Of a DNA stretch of 64,000 nucleotides, positions 1 to 11,307 are shown one piece after another. Numbering within the stretch: the stretch's first letter is position 1; each line of letters opens with the position of its first letter. Below the pieces are notes generated by a model that did not search any database, was not told where the DNA came from, and saw nothing but the letters and a program-made list of their open reading frames with translations. The translations under genes were made by a program, and so were the position numbers. The stretch covers positions 40,243,954 through 40,307,953 of the forward strand of contig NC_052507.1 of NCBI RefSeq assembly GCF_014356525.2. Direction: 5' to 3'. Source of the stretch: Nilaparvata lugens. Its lineage: Eukaryota; Arthropoda; Insecta; Hemiptera; Delphacidae.

Positions 1-799
1 AGCGAATACTTCAGAAAGATCTTTTTGAAGTAAGTCAGTTTTGTTTTTACCATCTTTCACAATTGAAAGTTCAATATAAAATGTATTGATAATTGTTCAT
101 TCAGTTTCATGCATGAATATGAATAGATCATGTATGTAAATCAGTTCATGTGATTGAAACGTAGTTCCCTTAACCAATGCTCCAGCACCTTTTTTTTAGT
201 ATGGTACCCACAAAATGTTCCAGTTATGCTATGATTAAAGAGTAGTTTACTCCGGGGACAGGAGGATATACAAATCTCCAGTAATATCTGGGAACATGGA
301 TATATCCCTCCCCAAATATATTTTTTTGCACTTGAGTAAAAATCATGAAAATCATAGGTTTGAAGACTATAACTTTGAAACAATTGAATGACTAATAAAA
401 TTATATTTCCATTCTATTTGATATATGAACTGAAATATTATAGGCCTATGATTCATTATTTTCTATGAAAAATTGAATAATAATAAGCCCACTGAACATA
501 AAGGAACTTCATTATTAGGATGTAGATTTTCTAGTAGAAATTGCTTGAAATCACACCAAATTGAGGGTACTTTTCTAAAATTTTCCGGGGGAGGCCCCTC
601 GGACCCCCTTCTCGTGAGAGGTAAAGAATTTTCTTGTTGTTTGAAGGTATTTTCATTTTCACTCTCTTATGTTATAATATTTTACAAATCAGTAGAAAAA
701 CATTTCAAATATATGACTTTATGGGTAATGAAATTGTTCAGAATTCAAAGACGAACCCCAATTTGACACTGGTTTTTGATAAAATCGAAACAATAGCAA
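1..799. other. AT-rich DNA, no gene recognised
   Basis: Only short chance-length ORFs occur here. A GC-rich patch at about 585-625 reads as a G-run followed by a C-run (roughly GGGGGAGGCCCC then GGACCCCC) and stands out from the AT-rich surroundings. It is probably part of a dispersed repeat, but I cannot assign it to a family. Confidence 0.5.
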
Positions 800-1195
800 G
801 TTAATAGCTTAATCCCGAACTTAAACCTGCCTCCTAGCAGGTCTAAGTTGGAGTCTAAAATCAGCATTTTTGCTCCCGAGATTATCACATTTTAGCCTGA
901 TCCCGATCTCAGCAATCCACCGAGATTATCTTTTAAACCCGAGTTGATCTACGCTTGAACTCAGCAATCCACCGAGATTAATTTTTAGCCTAGACTGGAA
1001 CTCAGCAAACCGATTTTTAGACCGCAGGTTTTTCCCTGCGATAATTGCCGGTCGGCCAACTTTTGCGCTCGAGCGTGGTTAATCCCGAACTCAGCAAACC
1101 GATTTCTGATCTGCGGCGCAAAAACCGGTTTTTAGCCGAGCGCAAGAGATAATCCCGATCTCAGCAATCGCCCCCTAGATTCTTCTCTGTTCAAA
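800..1195. repeat. Degenerate repeat block, CTCAGCAA motif
   Basis: A short motif, CTCAGCAATCCACCGAGATT or a variant, recurs at about 907, 960, 1000, 1088 and 1160, usually preceded by AATCCCGA or similar. The block also holds GC-rich inverted segments (GCGCTCGAGCG against CCGAGCGCAAG). It looks like a pile-up of nested, decayed non-autonomous DNA elements. No coding potential is visible. The family is unknown. Confidence 0.55.
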
Positions 1196-1310
1196 TTGTT
1201 TTAATTCGCTGTGCGGTTCGCTGCAAGGCGCGATGCATGGCGGATTGCGCGGTTTGCTGCGTTGTTCGAGTTCGGTTCGACATGTGTGGAGTGTGGACTG
1301 TGCAATCTAG
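1196..1310 (+). repeat. Dispersed repeat copy 1 (inverse of 8811-8880)
   Basis: The stretch with GCGGTTTGCTGCG, GTTCGAGTTCGGTTC and ACATGTGTGG is the reverse complement, with mismatches, of the segment beginning near 8811. Both are much richer in CpG and GC than their surroundings. Two inverted copies in one window show a dispersed repeat family, class undetermined. Confidence 0.6.
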
Positions 1311-1581
1311 GCTAAAAAAGTCTTTTTACTATTGATATTTTTCTATTTTTTGAAGTTCATTGATTTTTATAATATCAAGCTATCAAAATAAAAAAGGTTT
1401 CTCGGAAAACAAATTTTTCGGATCGTTATTTTTTGAGATATGAGCGCCTAAAGCTTAACCTTCTTGGGCAGATCATTTTAAATTCGGTGAGAGATAAATC
1501 CATGAAATTTTAAGGATAAATTCTTCATGATATTGTCGTTTTACTCCACAAGGATAACCTTATACTTCTACCTTTTATTCT

Positions 1582-2253
1582 GAAGGATACCCCTACAGAG
1601 ACACACTTACTTTGTGCTAACACACAACAGTTGAACAGTTGAACACCCCAATTTAATTTTGCATTTTTTTTTGAAAATTTGAAAAAAACAAGTACTTAGA
1701 CCATACTTCATCATTTCTTAATCATTTTTGTTCCAAGTGCATACAGAAATCAAAAGTGAAGCACTGCTTATCAATATTTATACTAATTTTAGAAGTACGT
1801 TTGTTCCGCCTGAGTGTTGGAGCTCCTAATCCGGTTTGAACGAATGGCTTGATCATTGCCAATGACAACTTCATCAAAAACAAACGTCTCTTCATTTTAT
1901 TGTTTTGAATCTCAAGTTGTAGAGAATCATAGCATTTATTCCAATCTGATCCATCATCCCATACCACATTTGTAGTGACAATACAAGTAAATTTTTGTAA
2001 TAGAAGTGTTTGATAAAAGTCCTACGTAAAAGACACTCTGGGGTGTTAGACACCCCAAACGAAGAACAAGATGAGCTGGTGACATTGTAGAATACTATTA
2101 CTGACTGGAAGTGGTGGAGAGTAGTTGACAATACTACAAATCGAATTTAGACTGGGCATAAATTCCCATCTGTTTGGTATTTTCAGCTGCAGAACAGAAA
2201 AAAAATCCCTGGGGTGTGGAACACCCCAGTGTGTCTCTTTAGGGATATCCTTC
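1582..2253. mobile_element. Non-autonomous TIR element, 672 bp
   Basis: Positions 1582-1607 (GAAGGATACCCCTACAGAGA...) match the reverse complement of 2228-2253 (GAAGGATATCCCTAAAGAGA...) over 26 bp with two mismatches. Inside, GGGGTGT/ACACCCC palindromes recur near 1640, 2040 and 2207. No transposase ORF is present and I see no clear target-site duplication. This fits a MITE-like DNA transposon relic of unknown superfamily. Confidence 0.6.
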
Positions 2254-4489
2254 GTTTCTATGAATACGACCCAATGTTAGTCATTCCTCTAGTTCTGTAT
2301 ACTAAATCACCCTCTCCCATCTGATAACCATCCCATCGAACAGAATGGGCAGGTTATGGTGAAGCTTTCTTTTGGCTTCTATCGATGCCACCAATCAGCT
2401 GCCAATGATAGAAACATTGAATTTCATCTTGCTGAAACGTGATCAAGACTTAACCGTTCTCCTCACTCCCATACTTTGCAATGTTGTTTTTATGGAGGTC
2501 GATCTCGACCTAAACTGAAAGCGATGTTTAGATTTGACCGTTCTGTTCGTGCTTTACATTCATTCATCTATTGAAAAATTCAATTATAATATTAAATACA
2601 ATAAATCTTAAATATTATATTAGTTTCCTTCAAAAGTCACAGTAATTTTCAAAGTTCCTGAATCTCCAGTCCGTTCTAGGCTATTTGAAAGACTTTGAGT
2701 TTGCTGGTTTTTATCCAATATTGAAATTTATCTTTATAATCATGTCTATAAGGATAAATTCTTATTAAAATATTTCAATATTTTCAAAAGGCTATTTCAA
2801 CGACCGCAATTGGTAATCATGTGGGAGGAGAAGCTGTGGAAGTCAGAAGAAGGAGAAGTCTCAGTACTAGAATAATTGTTCATTGGCTCAATTCATTGCT
2901 CATTCCAATTTAGGTCATTGGAAGCCTCTGATTCAATTTAAGTGATCTTTTTGTGTTCAAAAATGTGGAAATTAGAAGTTTAGCATCTAGTGGTACTTGA
3001 AACTCAATAAGAATAGAATATTAAAGATATTCACTTCAATATTGAATAATATTTATTTGTTTCAGTGTTTCACAGAACTCAAAGTCCATGAGCCGACCAA
3101 TTGACTAAAAATGAACTGAGCTAATCCGAATCGCTTTCAAAAAGAAATACATGAGAGTTCTGCTCATTTTCACTAATTTTATCTCAGATATGTTCGTAAA
3201 GCATTACTTCATACTTATACCTTTTCAGAAAAGTTAAATTTATATTGTACAAGATATAACCGGTTATAATCAAAGTGAATTAATTTTATAAATTATATTT
3301 TAAGTATATATCAAATGAAGTTTTTTCTGGAAACTCCAATTATCCCAAAATTTCATTAACCGAATAGAGTCCGGTCCCAATTATCTCAGATAATTGTGAA
3401 TCAGAGATCTACAGTTGTAAGCTATTTTGGGTTGCAATATAATGACAACAATTTAACTCCCACTATTTCCAAATGAACGCTCATTCAATACTAGCTTGTC
3501 GTCGATGTAGACTGATAGCTCAGTGATTCTGAAGGGAATCACAACAAACATGCTTGGTGTTGGCTTTGCGACTTTGGACACGATCCCAGGAGACGTCATT
3601 ATGCATACATTAGGAGGCAGGCGATGTTTGAGTTTGTGTTCAAATAATTGTGAACGTGTCAGAGTGCTTGATCACACATCAGCAATAAATATTGGCAAGT
3701 CTCTCAATGATCACAACATGTCATACAACAATGCTCAGCTGAGATTGTCATTGATGTACAATGTTATTACAACTTCAATTTAAAAGTTTTGAATCAAAGT
3801 AGGCTATTTGAGCAATGTCATGAGAGAGAATACTGTTTGAAATAAAAAAGGCAATATTACTCGAATTTAATTCTTCTATGAAAATAATCATCTTTGAATG
3901 TTAATTTTCCAGAATTCTGCTATGAATTCATCACTGAAAGTAATATGGAATGATTGTTATTGGATACATACTTTTTAAATCATACAGGAGCAGAATATAT
4001 CCTTAAACAGGAATCATTCTGTAACTCATCGTCGAGAGGATGAAATCTTATTCGACTCGATATATTTATTTGGAGCCGAAATATATTTGGTTCACGAATT
4101 ACAAAATCTTGCAAACTTCAGCTCCGGGGGGTCTAGCTGGTGTTGGCGGGGGGGGGGGAAGTAAGTGGAGGGATGGAAGGTTTCCAGGCTATTCACCAAT
4201 AATTTATGTATACTAACACCCTGGAAAAATTCAGCTCGTCTTTTATTATTAGCTGCGCACAAATATATTATTTATTGACTTACAGATGGGAATTACTGTG
4301 ATATTGCAATTATTCAAATGCTAATGAATTTATTATTATTAAACGAAAATCCAAATTAAATGCTGTAATTCACCACGAAAACTTCTACTACTGCAAATAT
4401 TGACAACAGGGTAAACAGCTAGATGGAATTTCGATGAGCGCTACTATTCAAAAATTATTTGTCAGTCCGTGACAAGGGAGAGCGCTGCT
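2254..4489. other. AT-rich DNA, no gene recognised
   Basis: No ORF with recognisable domains and no clear repeat was found. An 86-codon ORF at 3523-3783 has no recognisable motif. A G-rich patch at about 4125-4160 carries a run of six G and a run of ten G and could form unusual DNA structure. Confidence 0.5.
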
Positions 4490-4750
4490 GTCCAGAGATT
4501 GTCAGTATGGTGTAAGAGTAAGCATTCCTGACCGGCAATTGGGAGGTACTGGGTTCGTTTCCCGGGCTGACCCCTTTGATACTATCATTGACTCTAGTCG
4601 GATTTTGTTTTCTATCAAGTTTAACGTGGATCAAAGTATTCTCTAGAGCTAGAGTATTTCACAAGTGAAAAATCACCATATGAATGGCAGTATTATATAC
4701 TGACTTCATAGGCTCTGTGAACTGGTAATAGTGGTTTGTGTGTGTGTGCA
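4490..4750 (+). mobile_element. tRNA-derived SINE
   Basis: A tRNA-like head carries a box A-like segment TGGTGTAAGAGTAAGC (about 4508-4523) and a box B GGTTCGTTTCC (4552-4562, near the consensus GGTTCGANTCC). The spacing of about 30 bp is that of an internal RNA polymerase III promoter. A non-tRNA body follows and ends near a short (GT)n tract at about 4734-4749. It is not a functional tRNA gene: the acceptor stem does not close and the body continues beyond it. Both ends are approximate. Confidence 0.65.
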
Positions 4751-5484
4751 ACTCTCAATCTAACGCTCAATCAAAATATACAAACCAGCATTCCGATATT
4801 ACATGCTCTACATGTGCACAAAACATAAGTTGCAGCCTATGGTAGCGACTTTCCACTCAATTATACTGCCGCACCGGTCCAACCCACCAATATGTATGTA
4901 TTCGAAGTTGAGTGCATGAAGTGTCATTGATCGTGACTACAGTGGTCCCACATGAGTGATCTCGCTATTTTCATTCATTTAGAAAGTTTCATACATGTGT
5001 TGTCGATTTTTGGTATGGTAAAGTGATAAAATTAGTTATGCATGACTAAACATACTTCAAGTTTACCTCTGTGCTGAAATTCGTTTCAGTGATACTTTAT
5101 TCTTGTATCACCTCTGCTCTGTTCCATAACTCATCCGCCATTGCAATAAAATTCGTAACAGCAGATTGAAGATGACATTGGACAGACTCGTGCGTCTACT
5201 CGCTAATAAAAAGCATCAGCTAATCTCAATTATTTGACTTTTGCATCATTGAGCATATTTAAAAAATTCTCTAAACTATAAATAATCCAGTTTTATTGTT
5301 CCCAAGCCAAAACCTTTCAGAGCCGAAGATCTCCATATACCATTTTAAAAAATAAAAATACTTGAAAAAATAAAAAAATAAAAGAATGATTCTCATTCAT
5401 TTTTTACATACTTCTATCCTACAATATTGTTATAACTTATGTAAAATATAATGAATTCCCATCCCGATAAACAAGTATTCCTAA
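4751..5484. other. AT-rich DNA, no gene recognised
   Basis: I see no coding region and no clear repeat family here. Confidence 0.45.
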
Positions 5485-5746
5485 CTAGCAGGTTACCCGT
5501 GCTTCGCAAGGGTGTGTTTCAAAACTTACCAAACTGAAAACTTGACGTAATGAAATCTTAGAGAATTGAAAATAGGCCTATAAGAATCCTCGGTTGATTA
5601 AGAATCTATGCAACATTTCAAGTAAATCAGTCCAGTAGTTCAGACGTTTGATGATGCGTCAAACATAATTTTGCTAAACTTTACACGTGTATACGTGTAT
5701 ACGTGTATACGTGTATAAGCCAGTTCTTTTTTCATTATATTATAGA
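5485..5746 (-). mobile_element. Short non-autonomous Helitron (copy B-like)
   Basis: Read on the minus strand, the element begins TCTATAATATAATG (5746 downwards) and ends ...GGTAACCTGCTAG at 5485. The 3' end has the Helitron layout: a short hairpin (CCCTTGC-GAA-GCACGGG) a few bases before a terminal CTAG. The body is similar to 33571-33804 throughout. It contains an expanded ACGTGTAT octamer (about 5690-5717, roughly four copies) that the other copies have only once. No Rep/helicase is encoded, so it would depend on a helper in trans. Confidence 0.75.
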
Positions 5747-5747
5747 A

Positions 5748-5779
<32 letters not shown>

Positions 5780-6159
5780 AGCTGCCTTTATTAAAAACCT
5801 AGGAGGGTGAAGTTAGGGCGCAGCCGGCCCTCTCTTACACTTAACCCTCCAATACAATTCTAAGTAAAACTAAAACACTGCACAACAAAGATTATAAGAT
5901 AAAATAAAACAATTTATAAAATAATAAAATTTCCAAATAGCGAATGAAAGAAAGAAGAAAATAACAAAATTTCTTTCTAATTTGAATCAGTGAAAAGAAT
6001 ACAATAAGGAGAAAGAGAAAACTGAAAAGTGGAAACGGAAGAAACGTCAGTTCAAATTCCATAGATCATTTCGATCTAAACTACTACTAAACTACTTCGA
6101 AGTAGAAAAGAAGAAAGAGATGAATAAATTAAAGAAGGAAGAAAGGACACACACATACA

Positions 6160-6161
<2 letters not shown>

Positions 6162-6222
<61 letters not shown>
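6162..6222. repeat. (AC)n microsatellite
   Basis: About 30 uninterrupted AC dinucleotides lie between the LINE ORF2 end and its tail. ORFs called across it are translated repeat. Confidence 0.95.
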
Positions 6223-6223
<1 letters not shown>

Positions 6224-6240
6224 AACACTCACGTTAAGAT

Positions 6241-8125
6241 TCAGTGAACATTCCAGCCGAGTCCACCACCTCTGATCCACCGCAAGACAGCCGCACCGAA
6301 CCGACGATGTCCCTCAACAAGCCTTAGCTCAGCAGGCACGGAATTCCACAAACTACAGGCTGTCACAAGGAACGATTTGTTGTACATAACATTCCTATGT
6401 GTTGGGACAGCCAGCAGATGGGATCCATGCCGCGTTCCTCCACGACCAAAGTCACCCAAGTAACGGTACTCTACTGCTAGATACTTAGGGGTTTTAGTTT
6501 TCAATATCTTATAGAGGAAGCACAAAGCATGATGTGATCCACTCTCACGCAGCTTCATAAGTTCAAGTCTGTGAAAGTATTCAGTTACATGGTCGTCACG
6601 TCTCAGGTTAAAGATAAAGAGAACACAGTGATTATGTGCACGCTGCATCCTCTGCAGAAGTTGAACTGTCATGTCAAGAGTCACAATGTCACAGTAGTTG
6701 AAGATCGGGAAGATCAGAGTCTTGACCAACATAACCTTCGTTGAAAAGGGAATGAAGTCTGAGATCCTCTTCAATGTCATAATCCCACGTGGCTGGTCCA
6801 GTCAAGAGTCCTTGTCATTGTAAGTCCTAGATTTTTCACGTCAGAACTGTATTGCAATTGTATGTTATTCAATTTTATAAATGGTCCTTTAGTTATGTCA
6901 AGTGTGTTTGAAAGTCTTGAATAACCTATGACTATTGATTTTGATTTAGTCTCGTTAATTTTCAGTCCATTATTCTCAGTCCATCGTACCAAACGAATCA
7001 AGTCAGCGTTGACTTCATCAACTGTGACGTCGAAGTCATTTTTCTTGCAGTGCCGGTATACTTGCAAGTCGTCGGCATACAGGTGATGTCTGGTCGTGAG
7101 TAGAGTGCTTGTCACGTCATTTATGTAGATGCTGAACAGCAGAGGACCCAATACCGAACCCTGAGAAACTCCTCTGTTCACTTCACGCCACCATGAATAG
7201 ACATCCCCGACTCTCACACACTGACTTCGACCCTGAATATAGGACCTCACCCATGCCACAGTGGAGTTGAAAAAACCTAAGTTTCTGAGTTTATAGAGTA
7301 AAGTGGGATGGAAAATGCTATTGAATGCCTTACTAAAATCTATTAGGACTAGAACTGTTAGCTCTCTACCATCCATAGCCCTACGAATGTCGTCAGTGAC
7401 TCTCAGGAGTGCAGAGGTCGTGCTATGACCACTACGGAACCCCGATTGAAAGTCACCAATCAATCCAGAGCCATGGATAAATGAGCTTAATTGGGAGTGA
7501 ACGATAATTTCCAGAACCTTGGACAAAACGGACAATAAGCTTATAGGCCTGTAATCAGATGGAGAGAAAGGGTTAGGGATCTTGTTCAAGGGAATCACTA
7601 TGGATAGCTTCCAGTCATTAGGAAAAACGGACGTTAAAAGTGAGGTATTGATCAAATGGGTGAGAAATAGGAGGATAAAAGGAGGATAATTTTGATGAAC
7701 TTAAACGGGATACCGTCTGCACCAACAGCATTACTCTTAACTCGATGAACAGCCAAGAAGACCTCCTGCTCCGTGACATTGGAGAAGTAGAAGTCCTCAT
7801 TGGGATGAAAGTCAGGCAGAGAGTCAAAGTGAGCACGAGTTTGGTGCAAACCTACAGGGATGTCAGTGAAGAAGTCATTGAGATCATCCAGCGAGTGAGC
7901 AACAGTCGGTACCTGCCTCTCCTTGCCAGCCCCAATCTCCCTCAGAGCACGCCAAAGAGATGAAGTTGATGATCGCTTTGAGGAGATCAAGTTACGATAG
8001 AATGTAGCTTTCGCATTTCTAATTGTTTGCTTGCAAGTGTTCCTCAAACGCTTATAATGATTGAAATCATTGGGGCTTTTTGAAGCTCTTGCAATTTTGC
8101 ACCAATAATCTCGATCCCTCATTAG
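6241..8125 (-). pseudogene. LINE ORF2 reverse transcriptase, broken
   Basis: Three minus-strand pieces make one decayed ORF2. The piece from about 8125 to 7652 has the connector before the RT (RDRDYWCK, then AVGADGIPFKFIK). The piece at 7655-6777 is the RT core: DYRPISLLSVLSKVLE, LVLIDFSKAFNSI (motif A), RGVSQGSVLGPLLFSIYIND (motif B) and LYADDLQVY (motif C, YADD codons at 7079-7068). The piece at 6780-6241 is the C-terminal thumb (LVKTLIFPIFNYCD). Frame changes occur near 7653 and at an ATGA overlap at 6777-6780, where a short deletion also seems to remove part of the usual W..HV..K segment. The catalytic Asp residues survive but the frame breaks make it non-functional. The Helitron supplies the first roughly 45 codons of the uppermost open frame (8269 to 8125), so that start is not genuine. 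Confidence 0.85.
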
Positions 8126-8717
8126 CTGATAGATAGATGGAAAATGATAGATAGATGGATTATTTATCAGTATCTTTGAATTAGAATAACTTTTGAAAGG
8201 TTTGAGATATCGATGTACGGTTTTCACCATACTTTCACCATATTTTAAAGGGTTTGTGCAAATAAACAAATTTTGAATTTTAAATTTATTTTCTCTTGAA
8301 ATCCTGTATCGAAATCATGTATCATATGACCAACTTCCAATTTAAGAAATTGAAGTTGGATTCAAAATGGCGGTTCAAAAATGATGGAAGAAATTTGGGA
8401 GCGACGGAAAGCCTGTTTTTATTATTTGAATAGGATTCTTAATCATACCTATCTTCTAATTTCCCTTTTAAAAGAAATGTTCAGCTGCTTCCATACAACA
8501 ACTGGAAGAACGACAAATTGAAAACTTGACAAACTGAGAACTTGATGTTATCAAATCTTGAAGAATCGAAAATAGGCCTATAACCATCCTCGGTTAATTA
8601 AGAATCTGAATGCAAAATTTCAAGTTAGTTAAGTAGTTCAGACGTGATGAGGAGTCAAACATAATTTTCCTATTCCGTACGTGTATAAGCCAGTTCTTTC
8701 CTTTATTATAGTAAAGA
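8121..8717 (-). mobile_element. Helitron A-type 5' portion
   Basis: On the minus strand it starts TCTTTACTATAATAAAG at 8717 and is homologous to 33169-33570: GAACTGGCTTATACACGTACGG, then the AAATAGGCCTAT region, then a segment ending ...GATACTGATAAATAATCCA just before the LINE. It has no 3' CTAG end of its own. Compared with the 33-kb copy it carries about 200 bp of extra or replaced sequence in the middle (about 8240-8440). Another copy of the 5' tip (TCTATACTATAATAAAG) lies 37 bp further out, at 8754-8738. Confidence 0.7.
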
Positions 8718-8810
8718 TAACTGAAGAAGACATTATACTTTATTATAGTATAGATTATTATGTTGCTTTGATCTGTGATCTGTATGAATGTCCTGTACGG
8801 TAACATCTAA

Positions 8811-9070
8811 ATGTGCGACCACACATGCTGAACCGAACCTCGAACCGCGCAGCAAACCGTGCATTCCGCCGAATATCTCGCCTTTCAGCGAACATGAGCA
8901 TAAATGTTTCATAAAGTTAAAAATCAGCTGTTGAACATTCGCCGTACAGTACTCCGAACCGTTCGCCGTGCCTCTCGCCTGTGTTTTAACTGTTCGTCGT
9001 ACCATACTCCGAACGCTGAACCTTTCAGCCAATCAGAGTCCTCCTTTACAATTCGCCGTGAAGTTTGCTC
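8811..9070 (-). repeat. GC-rich dispersed repeat copy 2
   Basis: Positions 8811-8880 are the reverse complement, with mismatches, of 1240-1310. The following part repeats the motif ACTCCGAAC and CGCCGT or CGTCGT several times (about 8940-9060), suggesting a decayed palindromic or tandem internal structure. No transposase is present. Class unknown. Confidence 0.55.
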
Positions 9071-11240
9071 TACAATTTTGGCTATCCATCACAAGTGTAA
9101 ACATGCGAACACGTTCGCGAACATTATACAGAAATATATTGGCCTCTATTTATTTGATTAAATTCATGTTTTGAACAATTCATTGTTACGAATGATCAAT
9201 TGATTGGACCTGATACATATTTTCTAATCCAAATAAACTAACTCCTGGAAAAATAATGAATGGATAAATACCAATATTAAAATATTGTTGTCCAAGAACT
9301 AGTACAACGACAATTAATTCAACTAATTCTGTACTGATAAAATTATGATGTTTTTTCTTTTTTTTTGATTGATAATCAATTTCATCAACTACCCATAAAC
9401 TAACTGAAATAAATACTCCAATTCCCATGTATAATGTTTAATTGATAGAATTTTATAAATCTACGGTGTAGGTCATATCTAAATTCACAAAGAGTTCGAT
9501 TGTTGTTGGCGAGAAACATGTTATTCAACGCAGAAATCATTGTTATTTCAATAAAAGATAGGATAAGTTGAATAGTTTCCCTTTCAGGGGGAGTTTTGAC
9601 AACCCAAAAAACTCATTTTTCATTTGAAGAAATATCGAAAAGGTGCATAGGACCTTATTTTTTTGTTCAGCTAACCAAAATACCCCTCATTGCAATATTA
9701 AAATTCTCGACTGACTGTACAGTGAGTCAATCATTCTATCAGGGCTCGAATAATTTTGGAATTGTAATTGAATAAAAATGGAATAGAATAATTTATTTAT
9801 GTAAAAATCTCAACACCTTTATTCAAAGCCATATTAACTACATGCGTATTCATATTGCCGATACAGCATTGATGAAACTGTAGACGTTTATTTAGCATTT
9901 TGTCTCAAAAAACTGTTCTAGCTGATAAAGTTAAATCAATATCATGTTCCTAATAAGAGTGATTCATCATTCAATTATTAGAACGAAGAAAATATTGCAG
10001 ATACACATTGAATGGATTTCTCAACAATTTCAGATCATGTCTTATTATACTTGTATGGTTGCAACTCAATTTAGAATATTGTACGTGGAATACCAGTCTC
10101 ACTATCTTTCCATTCCACCAGTACTGATATAATATTATATAGTCATGGTAAACAAATGAGTTGAGAAATTTTGTATATTCCATTGGATGGTATGCTTATT
10201 ATTTATTGTTCAAATTGATCCTAGCTCCTTATTTTATCTGTCGAAACTTTCATGATATCTCTCCATGAATTACCTATAGCTGAACCACTTACTGTAATGT
10301 AATTTGAACAATCGGAGTGATTTTGACACGATTTGAGCGGTCGTTAGAAAGTAATTACCCCCCTCTGCTAGAGCTGCAGTAATATTGTCCCCACATTATT
10401 TACTGTCACCTAAATTCTCCTTTCACACTAGCTTTAAAAATGAGATGATTGAGGATACATTATGTGTCCTCTATTACTAGTAGTATGGGGTGTGAAAAGT
10501 ACTGGATAACTTGCGAGGTGAACATCTTTTAGTGGCAGTGAGATGTATTTAGTGATCAATCTATGCAACAACGCTAGCTGAGTATTTCCGTCTTCTCTGA
10601 TAACCCTAGTGACAAAAATTATAATTTACCTTCTTCGAGAAGTTCTATAGAGTCAATGGATGGTACCAGATACATTCCAAGTTTGATTTTTATTTTAGAT
10701 TCAATAAAATACTCTTCTCTGATACAAGAAAAACCAAAACGACTAATCGTTGTTCTGGTGCAAATCCCATATAATCTGTTTGTCAACGGTATAAGATATA
10801 TAGTTCTGATATTTTGGTGGGATGCATTACTTCTACTCTGTATTTACAATGTTAATAAGACATTTTTCCTCTATTTTCCTTCACTTTTGGTAGAGGGCAT
10901 CTCATTTAGATGAATGATGTATTATGTACTATCGCACTATCGAATATGATAATTTTTCTTTGCTTGTGCATTCATGGAAAAATAATAACTGAGAGGATCC
11001 AATAACTTCATCCACAATCGATAGGCAAACTCACCTACTTGAGTATCAATATAATGTGAAGTCACTTTACTTAATGTAACAACAACCTTTAAACCACATT
11101 GCTCGTTCTTGGTGCAACTAGGTACTTTTCCTGCGCTGCTTGGGAGTTTGCAAGATGAAGATCAAACACAATTCTTCGGTCTGTTCAATGTGAGTGTCAC
11201 TTTAGAGATGAAGCCAATTATTGCCACGTGATTACATAAG
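9071..11240. other. AT-rich DNA, no gene recognised
   Basis: The ORFs here are short and consistent with chance in AT-rich DNA. Two segments, 10581-10624 and 10984-11003, recur fused together at 20212-20271 on the far side of the LTR retrotransposon. Confidence 0.5.
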
Positions 11241-11243
11241 ATG

Positions 11244-11304
<61 letters not shown>
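11241..11304. repeat. (AT)n tract, left flank of LTR element
   Basis: An AT dinucleotide tract with one central ATTAT interruption. It is the left flank of the retrotransposon; the last four bases, ATAT, are compatible with a target-site duplication (right flank ATAT at 20166-20169). In an AT repeat that match is not decisive. Confidence 0.9.

Positions 11305-11307
<3 letters not shown>

Larger units (their letters stand above)
5748..8125 (-). mobile_element. 5'-truncated CR1/Jockey-group LINE
   Basis: The minus-strand body runs from about 8125, where homology to the Helitron ends, to a tail of about eight (AATC) units at 5748-5779. An AATAAA-like signal lies just before the tail (minus-strand AATAAAGGCAGC). 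The coding part is ORF2 from shortly before the reverse transcriptase to its C-terminus; ORF1 and the endonuclease are absent, so the copy is 5'-truncated. An (AC)n tract at 6162-6222 lies in the 3' UTR. The insertion sits exactly between two Helitron segments that adjoin each other at 33570/33571. Confidence 0.8.

Noticed and set aside
4500..4575. Possible tRNA gene
   Set aside because: Box A and B are present but no acceptor stem closes and a SINE body follows.
9186..9428. 80-codon hydrophobic minus-strand ORF faintly like a subunit of NADH dehydrogenase (NIGIYP)
   Set aside because: Length is within chance for AT-rich DNA and hydrophobicity follows from T-rich codons. The resemblance is too short to support organelle or symbiont origin.
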